From Bacteroidales bacterium (lineage in GTDB: Bacteria; Bacteroidota; Bacteroidia; Bacteroidales; Bacteroidaceae): DNA of 64,000 bases. The DNA lies in the NCBI GenBank assembly GCA_004556745.1, contig SFFY01000001.1, positions 69,305 to 133,304 on the forward strand. Reading direction: 5' to 3'. Below are positions 1 through 7,976 of this stretch, piece after piece. The number at the start of each line of letters is the position of its first letter. Position 1 is the stretch's first letter. The translations under genes were made by a program, and so were the position numbers. Below the pieces are notes generated by a model. That model did not search any database, was not told where the DNA came from, and was given only the letters and a program-made list of their open reading frames with translations.

Positions 1-190
1 ACAACTCCAAGTCTGACAATTTTGCGCTTAATATGACGACAACAAAGACAACTGGGCGTATTTTATACGCCCGCCTCGCATGCAGAAAGACAACTGAAAG
101 TTGTCCCTGTTGTCCCAGTTGTCGTCATATTAAAACGGTTGCACAGCCAAAAATCTCGAATAAGTTGTCAAAAGTTGTCTAAGTTGTCGT
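1..190 (+). repeat. 216-bp-type inverted-repeat element, copy 1 (left end cut)
   Basis: This is the same element as the complete copy at 13162-13377 and the inverted partial copy at 46692-46858. It is rich in GACAAC/GTTGTC, contains the internal palindrome GGGCGTATTTTATACGCCC, and ends at 190 with GTTGTCTAAGTTGTCGT, the reverse complement of the left terminus of copy 2. The left terminus lies outside the window. No coding capacity is seen. Confidence 0.8.
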
Positions 191-203
191 AAATAATAAA
201 TTC

Positions 204-242
204 ATCTACTCGTTTACTCGTCTACTAAAAAACTCGTCTACT
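204..242. repeat. AGTARACR octamer repeat, single arm
   Basis: The stretch has repeats of CTACTCGTTTACTCGTCTACT, the right-arm orientation of the octamer family seen in full at 19632, 21811, 57110 and 59323. It sits directly before the PAP2-like gene and after the 216-bp element, an arrangement also found at 13393. Confidence 0.7.
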
Positions 243-255
243 AATATATAATATT

Positions 256-909
256 GTGTCCCAAAATGTCCCGGCAGAGCCCCGCACCACGCGCAAGGAC
301 TACGTGATTGTGCTCACGGCGCAGGTGGTTTCGCTCATCTTCTCGCCTTTTTATCTGCCCGTAATGGCGTTCGTGCCGTTGCTGGCGTTCAGTTATCTGA
401 ACATGCTGCCCATTGCCACGAAACTCGTGCTGCTGGCAATGGTGTACGTGTTCACCATTCTCATTCCGCGCTTCGCAATTTACCTCTACCGCAAGTTCAA
501 CGGCTGGACGCGCCACCAACTCGGCAAGCGCGAGCGGCGCTTCGTGCCCTACCTGCTCTCCATAGCGAGTTACGCCGCCCTGCTCTACACGATGAACGCC
601 ATTCACATGCCGCGCTTCTCGCAGAGCATCATCGTGGGCGCGCTGGCCATACAGGTGGTGTGCGGACTGCTCAACAGCCGCCTGAAAGTAAGCACCCACG
701 CGGCGGCGTCGGGCGGCGTGGTGGGCGCACTGATGGGCTTCTCCTTTATCATTCCCTTCGACCCCACCGCATGGCTCTGCCTCACCATTCTGCTCTGCGG
801 CATGGTGTGCACCGCGCGGCTCATCTTGCGCCAGCACACCCTTGGCGAGGTAGGTCTGGGCGCGGCCGTGGGCTTCGCTTGCGGACTGGCAAGCGTGGTA
901 GCATTTTGA
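256..909 (+). CDS. PAP2-like integral membrane protein
   Basis: The 217-residue protein is almost entirely hydrophobic, with about five to six membrane segments. Its C-terminal third has a KVSTHAAASGG segment followed by RLILRQHTLGEVGLGAAVGF; these resemble the second and third PAP2 phosphatase motifs in a Bacteroidetes subfamily of membrane-embedded lipid phosphatases. The classic PSGH and SRxxxxxH motifs are degenerate, so enzymatic activity is uncertain. The start is a GTG at 256; no in-frame ATG gives a better start and no Shine-Dalgarno is visible. It could equally be an uncharacterised membrane protein that keeps only the PAP2 fold. It stands alone, followed by a 139-base gap with a promoter for the next gene. 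Confidence 0.6.
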   Translation: MSQNVPAEPRTTRKDYVIVLTAQVVSLIFSPFYLPVMAFVPLLAFSYLNMLPIATKLVLLAMVYVFTILIPRFAIYLYRKFNGWTRHQLGKRERRFVPYLLSIASYAALLYTMNAIHMPRFSQSIIVGALAIQVVCGLLNSRLKVSTHAAASGGVVGALMGFSFIIPFDPTAWLCLTILLCGMVCTARLILRQHTLGEVGLGAAVGFACGLASVVAF

Positions 910-957
910 TTATCGGCGGGTTATGTGGGATTTTTTTCAAAAAAAACCGTTTCAGAC

Positions 958-991
958 TTTGTATTATATTATAAGAAAATACGTATCTTAG
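958..991 (+). promoter_or_regulatory. candidate promoter of the DUF3472 gene
   Basis: TTTG at 958-961 and TATCTTAG at 984-991 resemble the Bacteroidetes -33 TTTG and -7 TAnnTTTG boxes, with one mismatch in the -7 box and a 22-base spacer. The start codon lies about 57 bases downstream. This is pattern matching only. Confidence 0.4.
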
Positions 992-1048
992 CGGCGGATT
1001 TTAGTTATTGCGGTTTTCTTAGCCTTAAATCTCAACCCCCAAAATAAC

Positions 1049-3625
1049 ATGTATTCTAAACTATTCGTTTTCTTCCTGACGCTCGCAGTGCTGCTGCCGG
1101 GCACATTGTCGGCGCAAAACTATCAGTCCATGCCCGACGTCGTCTCGGCCTGCCGGGGCTATTACGAGCAAAACGGGGCTTCGGTCGTGAACGCCGAACT
1201 CAACACGAGCAAACTCACCTCCTGGCCCTCGGGCTACACGTGCGTGCAGTACATCCATTTCCCGGCGGGCTACGCCAAAGCCACGCTCTCGGCCTGCTCG
1301 GGCAGTGTGATCTATCCCGGCACGCTCGCGCTGACCATCACCTCCGCCGCAACGGGCGCAAATATTTACAGCGGCAACATCTCGCTTAAAAAAAGTTCGT
1401 CGGAAGCCGATGCCACGGCTTTCACCGGCGTAAATTTCCCCACGGCGGGCTGGTACAAGTTCACGCTCTCTAATACCGGCAGCCGCTTCGGTTCGATGAG
1501 CAACTGGAAATTCTACAAAGAAAACGGCACGGCGGCCTATCTCGCCAACAGCCTCTCCTCTCCCTCCACGCATATTTGGTACTCCGCCGCGTCTGCCCCG
1601 TCGAGCAACTGCGACTGGCTCTATCAGGAGGTGATGATACCCTCGGGGCACGGCTTCGTGGGCACGTACGCCATGTGTATCGGACAGGCCAATATGTACA
1701 TGGGTATTCAGGTGAACTCCGGCCGGCGCGACGTGATTTTCTCCGTTTGGGACAATGGCGACACCGACTCCGACCCCAACCTGCCCGATTACAAAAAGTC
1801 AAACACCTTCGACTCGGGCGAGGGCGTTACCATTGGGCGCTTCGGCAACGAGGGCACGGGCACCAAGGCGTTCAAGCAGGGCACGCTGTGGGCACCGGGA
1901 CAGTTCGTGCAGTTCATCTGCAACGCCACACCCTATTCACAGAAAGTGCTGAACGAAAACGGCGCAACGATTACCTATAACAGTATGCTCATTTCGGCTT
2001 GGTACAGACTGGAAGGCGAAAGCGAATGGCAATATCTCGCCACGCACCGCATGGCGGGTTCCACCAAGAACTTCTCGCCCTCGGCTTTCTACTCCTTCCT
2101 CGAAAACTATGTCTCCGCCAACGGCCAGACACTGCGCAAGGCCTACTACCGCAACTGCTATGCACACTCCGCAAGCAATAATACCTGGTACCACCTCAAC
2201 CGGGCTTCCTATACCCACACCGACGGCGGCTCCTCTGCCGGAGCACGCAACGACTACGGACAGGGCGTGGCCAACGAATACGCAGGCTGCTTCTACATGA
2301 CCTCCGGCGGCTACGGCGCTACGGTACAGGGCGCAACCAGTATGGCGCTCAACACCGACAACAGCGTGGTGAACAACATCAACCTCGACCACCTCAAAGC
2401 CCGCGTGCAGCAGGCTATCAACAAGGCGCTGGGCATAGAATACAGCATGGAACTCGGCGGCGCGGAGCTGATTGACCCCGCCTCCTGGACGGTAACCGCC
2501 TGGAGCGACCAAGAGACCTCGGGCGAAGGTACCAACGGCCGCGCCGCACAGGTGCTCGACGGCGACGAAGACACTTATTGGCATTCGCAATGGGACGCTT
2601 CGGTCGTTAACTTCCCGCACTATGTCGTTGTCAAAGCTCCCGAAAACTACGACCTCAAAGCTTTGGAATTTTACACGAAACGCTATTCCTATGGCACGAA
2701 CAACGTGAGTTACAACCCCCGCGCCGTCACTGTTGAAACTTCCGCCAACGGCTATTCGTGGACCACGGCTTGCAGCAATGTGTCTATGGCCAACGTGCTC
2801 CGCCCGCAGGCCGTGTTGCCCGCCACGGCAACGGGGCGCTATTTCCGCTTTACCTTCAACGAAGGCTACGGCGACCATCTCTTCATCAACGAAATACATC
2901 TTTACGGTCAGCCTGCGTCGGGCAGCGGAGGCGGCGGAACAGGCGGAGGCGGAACAGGTGGCGGCTCGACCGAAACGGGAGAATTGACCAAAATATCTTC
3001 GCTCTCCGACTTGAACAACGGCACGGCCTACGTGCTGCACAACCCCTACGGCCTTGGCCGCCTGATTTACAAACCCGCGCAAAGCGCTACAAGCATTTGG
3101 CTGGGCGATGCTACAAAAGTGGCAAATGAAGGGGAAACGATGTACTCTTCCGATTACGCAGCCGCCGTCGACGTGACGCAGCCTAACAACAACTGGTTTA
3201 TCTTCCACGTCGAAGGACAATATTATCTCTGCAACGCCGGCGCGCAGAAGTATGCCGTGACCGGTCGCCCCTGCTCCCTGACCGCCACGCCTACGCCGAT
3301 TAACATTACGCCCGTTACCAACGGCTTCGCCTTCAACACCACAACGCAAGACGATTATTTCCTCTGCGCCAGCCCGCAACTCTCAACGCCCGTGAATATC
3401 TGGACAAGCAGCGATGCCGGCAGCACGTGGCAGATTTTCGAGAACCCGTCGGTTGAAGCCGAAGCCTCGACGCTTCTCGAGCAGATCTACGGCATCACGG
3501 GCATCGACACTATGCGTCAAAACTACGAGGAGCGGCTTGACATCTACGACCTGCAAGGTCGCCGCCTCAACGCCCTGCCGCGCCGTGGCATCTATATCGT
3601 AAACGGCCGCAAGGTCATCAAATAA
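1049..3625 (+). CDS. Secreted DUF3472 / F5-8 type C (discoidin) domain protein
   Basis: This 858-residue protein begins with a Sec signal peptide (residues 1-22, ending LSAQ). After an N-terminal beta-rich segment (about 24-165, DUF5077-like) comes a DUF3472 region (about 175-430, beginning near WYSAASAPSSNCDW). A discoidin/F5-8C carbohydrate-binding domain follows (about 480-620; AAQVLDGDEDTYWHSQW is typical), then a glycine-rich linker (about 624-641) and a further beta domain. The last 30 residues carry IYDLQGRRLN and GIYIVNGRKVIK, a tail common on exported Bacteroidales proteins and resembling a secretion/sorting signal. Domain content suggests a surface or periplasmic glycan-binding or glycan-processing protein; the catalytic role of DUF3472 is not established. 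It is monocistronic, with its own promoter and terminator. Confidence 0.8.
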   Translation: MYSKLFVFFLTLAVLLPGTLSAQNYQSMPDVVSACRGYYEQNGASVVNAELNTSKLTSWPSGYTCVQYIHFPAGYAKATLSACSGSVIYPGTLALTITSAATGANIYSGNISLKKSSSEADATAFTGVNFPTAGWYKFTLSNTGSRFGSMSNWKFYKENGTAAYLANSLSSPSTHIWYSAASAPSSNCDWLYQEVMIPSGHGFVGTYAMCIGQANMYMGIQVNSGRRDVIFSVWDNGDTDSDPNLPDYKKSNTFDSGEGVTIGRFGNEGTGTKAFKQGTLWAPGQFVQFICNATPYSQKVLNENGATITYNSMLISAWYRLEGESEWQYLATHRMAGSTKNFSPSAFYSFLENYVSANGQTLRKAYYRNCYAHSASNNTWYHLNRASYTHTDGGSSAGARNDYGQGVANEYAGCFYMTSGGYGATVQGATSMALNTDNSVVNNINLDHLKARVQQAINKALGIEYSMELGGAELIDPASWTVTAWSDQETSGEGTNGRAAQVLDGDEDTYWHSQWDASVVNFPHYVVVKAPENYDLKALEFYTKRYSYGTNNVSYNPRAVTVETSANGYSWTTACSNVSMANVLRPQAVLPATATGRYFRFTFNEGYGDHLFINEIHLYGQPASGSGGGGTGGGGTGGGSTETGELTKISSLSDLNNGTAYVLHNPYGLGRLIYKPAQSATSIWLGDATKVANEGETMYSSDYAAAVDVTQPNNNWFIFHVEGQYYLCNAGAQKYAVTGRPCSLTATPTPINITPVTNGFAFNTTTQDDYFLCASPQLSTPVNIWTSSDAGSTWQIFENPSVEAEASTLLEQIYGITGIDTMRQNYEERLDIYDLQGRRLNALPRRGIYIVNGRKVIK

Positions 3626-3641
3626 CAAAGCCAAAAAGATT

Positions 3642-3668
3642 GGGGGCGTATTCTTCCCGGATACGCCC
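3642..3668 (+). terminator. Rho-independent terminator-like hairpin
   Basis: GGGGCGTAT pairs with ATACGCCCC around a 9-base loop, followed by a short T-containing run. It lies 16 bases after the DUF3472 gene. The stem also resembles the GGGCGT palindrome family found elsewhere in the window. Confidence 0.55.
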
Positions 3669-3688
3669 CTTACTTATATATATATTAT

Positions 3689-4444
3689 ATGTATAGCGAA
3701 ATATTCAACCGCACGCAGCTGCTCCTCGGCCCCGATGCGCTGCAACGCCTGAAAGAGACGCGCGTGCTGCTCTTCGGCGTGGGCGGCGTGGGCAGCTGGT
3801 GCGCCGAAAGCCTCGTGCGCACCGGCGTGGGGCACATCACGATGGTCGACCCCGACCGCGTGAGCGCAAGCAACATTAACCGTCAACTGCCCGCCACCAC
3901 CCAAACCGTGGGACAATACAAAACCGACGTGCTCTGCGACCGCCTGCGCACCATCAGCCCCGAGGCGGAAATCATCGGCTTGAAAACGGTCTACACGCCC
4001 GAGACGGCGGCGCAGTTCCAACTGGAAAGTTTTGACTACGTGATAGATGCCATCGACGCGCTTGCCGACAAAGCCGCGCTTATCCTTCACGCCACCTCTC
4101 TGCCCGTGCGCTTCTTCTCCTCAATGGGCGCAGCCTTGAAAATGGACCCGACACGCATTCGCGTCGCCGAGTTTTGGAAAGTGGCGGGCTGCCCGCTGGG
4201 CGCGGCCTTGCGCCGCCGCTTCAAGCGCACTGGGCAACTGCCGCGCCGCAAGTTCAAGTGCGTCTTCAGCGATGAGCTCCTGCCCAATGCCGGCACGCCG
4301 CCCGAAGCCGCTTCGCTGGGTGCGCTGGATGCCCGCAAGGCGCAAATCAACGGTTCGCTGATGCACATCACCGCCATATTCGGCCTGACGCTCGCCGGCC
4401 TCGTGATACAGGACGTTTGCAAGAACGCGCCCACAAAGAATTAA
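3689..4444 (+). CDS. tcdA: tRNA threonylcarbamoyladenosine dehydratase (ThiF/E1-like)
   Basis: TcdA (CsdL/YgdL) uses ATP to cyclise t6A37 to ct6A in ANN-decoding tRNAs. The 251-residue protein has the E1-like nucleotide-binding motif GVGGVGSWCAESLVRTG near residue 30, then MVDPDRVSASNINRQL with the Asp and the Asn/Arg that contact ATP, and DAIDALADKAALI in the middle. Length matches the family (about 250-270). It lacks the zinc CxxC pairs of MoeB/ThiF, which favours TcdA over those paralogues. It lies between two unrelated genes. No sulfurtransferase partner (csdA/csdE) is adjacent, although a SufE-type protein is encoded at 38341. Confidence 0.85.
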   Translation: MYSEIFNRTQLLLGPDALQRLKETRVLLFGVGGVGSWCAESLVRTGVGHITMVDPDRVSASNINRQLPATTQTVGQYKTDVLCDRLRTISPEAEIIGLKTVYTPETAAQFQLESFDYVIDAIDALADKAALILHATSLPVRFFSSMGAALKMDPTRIRVAEFWKVAGCPLGAALRRRFKRTGQLPRRKFKCVFSDELLPNAGTPPEAASLGALDARKAQINGSLMHITAIFGLTLAGLVIQDVCKNAPTKN

Positions 4445-4563
4445 GTGCGCCGCCCCTTTTCCCCGCCTTTTTTGCCCGCCGAGAAGCAATCAAACCTCCT
4501 TTTCCACGGCAGATAATCGCTTTTTTTATATTTTTGCATCAAATAACCCCCCTTTTCTTTTCC

Positions 4564-7254
4564 ATGAGCGAAGATGCAAACCTTACGCCGCAAGACGGCG
4601 CAAATGAAAATCCGCAAGAACAAGCACATTCTTCTTACCAACCGTCCGACGTGAAAGACAGCGACGGAAACCTGCAACTGACCGGCATGTATCAGCACTG
4701 GTTTCTCGATTATGCCTCTTACGTTATCCTCGAGCGTGCCGTGCCGCACCTCGGCGACGGTCTCAAACCCGTGCAGCGCCGCATACTCCACTCTATGAAG
4801 CGGCTCGACGACGGGCGCTACAATAAGGTGGCCAATATCGTGGGTCACACGATGCAGTTCCACCCGCACGGCGATGCCTCTATCGGCGATGCGCTCGTGC
4901 AGCTCGGGCAGAAGGAACTGCTCATCGACTGCCAGGGCAACTGGGGCAATATCCTTACGGGTGACGATGCCGCCGCGCCGCGCTACATTGAGGCGAGGCT
5001 CTCCAAGTTTGCCCTCGACGTACTGTTTAATCCCAAAACCACGGAGTGGAAACTCTCCTACGACGGGCGCAACAAGGAGCCGGTGTCGCTCCCTGTGAAG
5101 TTCCCGCTACTCCTGGCGCAGGGCGCGGAAGGCATTGCCGTGGGGCTTTCGGCAAAAATCCTGCCGCACAATTTCGGCGAGCTCTGCGATGCCGCCATCA
5201 GCTATCTGCACGGCGAGCCGTTCTGCCTCTACCCCGACTTCCTCACGGGCGGCAGCATCGACGTGTCGCGCTACAACGACGGTATGCGCGGCGGCAACGT
5301 GAAAGTTCGCGCCAAGATTGAGAAAATCGACAACAAGACGCTCGCTATCCGCGAAATTCCCTTCGGTAAGACCACCACGAGCCTGATTGACAGCATTCTC
5401 AAAGCCAACGACAAGGGGAAAATCAAAATCCGCAAGGTGGACGACAACACGGCCGCCGGCGTGGAAATATTGGTGCACCTCACGCCCGGCACGTCGAGCG
5501 ACAAGGCAATCGACGCGCTTTACGCCTTTACCGACTGCGAGGTCTCTATCTCGCCCAACTGCTGCGTCATCGACGAGAAGCGCCCCAAGTTCCTCACCGT
5601 GAGCGATGTGCTGCGCCGCAGCGTGGAGAGTACCAAGGACTTGCTGCGCAAGGAACTGCTTATCCGCCGCGGCGAATTGCTGGAAAGCCTGCACTTCGCC
5701 TCTTTGGAAAAGATATTCATCGAGGAGCGCATCTATAAGGACCGGGCCTTTGAGAACGCGAAAGATATGGATGCCGCCTGCGCACATATCGACGAGCGCC
5801 TCACGCCGTTCTACCCGCAGTTTATCCGCGAGGTGACGAAGGACGACATTCTCCGCCTTATGGAAATCCGCATGGCGCGTATCCTGAAATTCAACAAGGA
5901 CAAGGCCGACGAACTCATCGCTCGCATGAAGGACGAGGTGGCGCGTATCGACCGCGACCTTGCCGATATGGTGAGCGTCACTGCCAACTGGTATCAGTTG
6001 ATTAAGGATAAATACGCGCACCAGTTCCCGCGCAAAACGGAAATCCGCTCTTTCGACAACATCGAAGCCACGAAGGTCATCGAGGCCAACGAGAAACTCT
6101 ACATCAACCGCACCGACGGCTTTATGGGTACGGGGCTGAAAAAGGACGAGTTCGTGGCCAACTGCTCGCCCATCGACGACGTGATTATCTTCTACTCCGA
6201 CGGCACCTATAAAATAACGCGCGTGCAGGACAAGGTGTTTATCGGCAGCACGGCGCGCTCAACGGCTGAAAAGAACAAGAAACTGAGCATCATACACATC
6301 GACGTGTTCAAGCGCAACGACAAGCGCACCATCTACAATGCCGTTTATCGTGACGGCAAGACGGGCAGCACGTTCCTCAAGCGCTTCAACGTCACCTCTA
6401 TCACCCACGACCGCGAATACGACCTCACGCTCGGCACGCCCGGCTCCGAGGTGCTCTACCTCACGGCCAACGGCAACGGCGAGGCGGAGATTATCAAGGT
6501 GACGCTGCGCCCCAACCCAAAGCTTAAGCGGGTGTCGTTTGAGAAAGACTTCGGCGAAATCCTTGTCAAGGGCCGCCAGAGCCGGGGCAATCTGCTCACG
6601 AAACTCCCCGTCCACCACATCTCGCTCAAAGCCCTCGGCGGTTCCACGCTCGGCGGGCGCAAGGTGTGGTTCGACCACGACGTGCAACGCCTCAACTACG
6701 ACGAGCGCGGGCAATATCTCGGCGAGTTCCATTCGGACGACCAAGTGCTCGTGGTTTTGGAAAACGGCAATTTCTACACCACCTCCTTCGACGTGAACAA
6801 CCACTACGAGCCTACGGGTATTCTCCGCGTGGAGAAGTTCGATGCCAGCAAGGTGTGGAGCGCGGTGCTCTTCGATGCCGACCAGCAGGGCTTTGCCTAC
6901 GTGAAGCGCTTCTGCTTTGAGCGCACGGCGCAGACGCGTCCGCTGAACTTCTTGGGCGACAATCCAGCTTCGCGCCTCGTGCTGCTCACCGACCAGGCCT
7001 ATCCGCGCATCAGCCTCGTCTATGGCGGCGCAGATGCCTTCCGCGACCCCATGGTCGTAGACGTGGAGGAATACATCGCCGTCAAAGGCTTCAAGGCCAA
7101 GGGCAAGCGCCTCACCACCTGCGCCGTTGAGCGCGTGGAGGAATTAGAGCCCACCCGCTTCCCCGAACCTGAACCCGAGGAACTGGACGAGGACACCGAG
7201 GGCGAAGCGCTTGCCGAAGGCGACAGGCAACCCTCTCTCTTCGACGAGGCATAA
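4564..7254 (+). CDS. parC: DNA topoisomerase IV subunit A
   Basis: This is the breakage-reunion subunit of topoisomerase IV, which decatenates chromosomes. I place the start at ATG 4564 (MSEDANLTPQDG) rather than the upstream in-frame codon at 4417, because the extra 49 residues overlap tcdA and look non-protein. The 896-residue product has the ParC-type N-terminus GMYQHWFLDYASYVILERAV followed by DGLKPVQRRILHSM. The catalytic tyrosine is Tyr141 in PRYIEARLS. A winged-helix/tower/coiled-coil core continues to about residue 500, followed by a six-bladed beta-pinwheel-like C-terminal region and an acidic tail. The YASYVILERA signature and the length separate it from GyrA. parE is not in the window. 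Confidence 0.9.
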   Translation: MSEDANLTPQDGANENPQEQAHSSYQPSDVKDSDGNLQLTGMYQHWFLDYASYVILERAVPHLGDGLKPVQRRILHSMKRLDDGRYNKVANIVGHTMQFHPHGDASIGDALVQLGQKELLIDCQGNWGNILTGDDAAAPRYIEARLSKFALDVLFNPKTTEWKLSYDGRNKEPVSLPVKFPLLLAQGAEGIAVGLSAKILPHNFGELCDAAISYLHGEPFCLYPDFLTGGSIDVSRYNDGMRGGNVKVRAKIEKIDNKTLAIREIPFGKTTTSLIDSILKANDKGKIKIRKVDDNTAAGVEILVHLTPGTSSDKAIDALYAFTDCEVSISPNCCVIDEKRPKFLTVSDVLRRSVESTKDLLRKELLIRRGELLESLHFASLEKIFIEERIYKDRAFENAKDMDAACAHIDERLTPFYPQFIREVTKDDILRLMEIRMARILKFNKDKADELIARMKDEVARIDRDLADMVSVTANWYQLIKDKYAHQFPRKTEIRSFDNIEATKVIEANEKLYINRTDGFMGTGLKKDEFVANCSPIDDVIIFYSDGTYKITRVQDKVFIGSTARSTAEKNKKLSIIHIDVFKRNDKRTIYNAVYRDGKTGSTFLKRFNVTSITHDREYDLTLGTPGSEVLYLTANGNGEAEIIKVTLRPNPKLKRVSFEKDFGEILVKGRQSRGNLLTKLPVHHISLKALGGSTLGGRKVWFDHDVQRLNYDERGQYLGEFHSDDQVLVVLENGNFYTTSFDVNNHYEPTGILRVEKFDASKVWSAVLFDADQQGFAYVKRFCFERTAQTRPLNFLGDNPASRLVLLTDQAYPRISLVYGGADAFRDPMVVDVEEYIAVKGFKAKGKRLTTCAVERVEELEPTRFPEPEPEELDEDTEGEALAEGDRQPSLFDEA

Positions 7255-7280
7255 CTAGAAGAAAAAATAAAACCATAAAA

Positions 7281-7333
7281 GCGGGAAGCAGCAGGCACGC
7301 ATGAAGCCGCCCACGTTGCTTCCCGTTTTTTTT
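7281..7333 (+). terminator. Rho-independent terminator after parC
   Basis: CGGGAAGCA pairs perfectly with TGCTTCCCG around a loop of about 25 bases and is followed by eight T residues, 27 bases after the parC stop. Confidence 0.8.
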
Positions 7334-7403
7334 GCATTGTTGCATTGCTTGTGGCAAAGGCGTTATAATAGGCACGCTCTTATATGAAATGAAATACTTT
7401 TAG

Positions 7404-7411
7404 TAATTTTG
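7404..7411 (+). promoter_or_regulatory. candidate -7 box for the purE operon
   Basis: TAATTTTG matches the Bacteroidetes -7 consensus TAnnTTTG, 43 bases before the purE start. A clear TTTG -33 box is not seen at the usual distance. Confidence 0.45.
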
Positions 7412-7454
7412 TAGGCGGATAATCATTTTCAGACACACATTAATAATATATACG

Positions 7455-7961
7455 ATGAAACCATTGGTCAGCATTATCATGGGCTCTACGTCAGACCTGC
7501 CCGTGATGGAAAAGGCGGCACGCTTTTTCGACGAACTTGAAATTCCCTTCGAACTCCATGCCCTCTCGGCACACCGCACGCCCGCCGAGGTGGAAGACTT
7601 TGCACGCAACGCCGCGCCGCGCGGCATACGCGTCATCATTGCCGGCGCAGGCATGGCTGCCGCGCTGCCGGGTGTGATTGCCGCTTCGAGCACCGTGCCC
7701 GTAATCGGCGTGCCTGTCAAGGGTATGCTCGACGGACTCGACGCGCTGCTCTCTATCGTGCAGATGCCTCCCGGCATTCCCGTGGCAACGGTGGGTGTGA
7801 ACGGCGCACTCAATGCCGCCATTCTCGCCGCGCAGATGCTGGCCGTGGCCGACGACGCGCTGGCCGAAAAACTGGCAGCCTATAAAGAAGGGCTGAAAGA
7901 CAAAATCGTGCGCGCCAATGCCGAACTGGCCGGCGTGAGCTATAAGTTCAAAACTAATTGA
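7455..7961 (+). CDS. purE: N5-carboxyaminoimidazole ribonucleotide mutase
   Basis: PurE converts N5-CAIR to CAIR in de novo purine synthesis. The 168-residue protein has the family signature: MGSTSDLP near the N-terminus for phosphate binding, ALSAHRTPAEV with the catalytic His region, and the Gly/Ala-rich AGAGMAAALPGVIAA segment, ending with the helix that completes the octamer. Length agrees with class I PurE. It is the first gene of a tight run with ispG (15 bases to its ATG), a rhomboid protease and an EEP-family protein. The purK partner is not nearby. Confidence 0.93.
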   Translation: MKPLVSIIMGSTSDLPVMEKAARFFDELEIPFELHALSAHRTPAEVEDFARNAAPRGIRVIIAGAGMAAALPGVIAASSTVPVIGVPVKGMLDGLDALLSIVQMPPGIPVATVGVNGALNAAILAAQMLAVADDALAEKLAAYKEGLKDKIVRANAELAGVSYKFKTN

Positions 7962-7976
7962 TTGAAAAATAAAACG

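Noticed and set aside
4417..4563. Upstream extension of parC by 49 codons
   Set aside because: It overlaps the end of tcdA and encodes a Phe/Pro-rich stretch unlike any ParC N-terminus; ATG 4564 gives the usual start.
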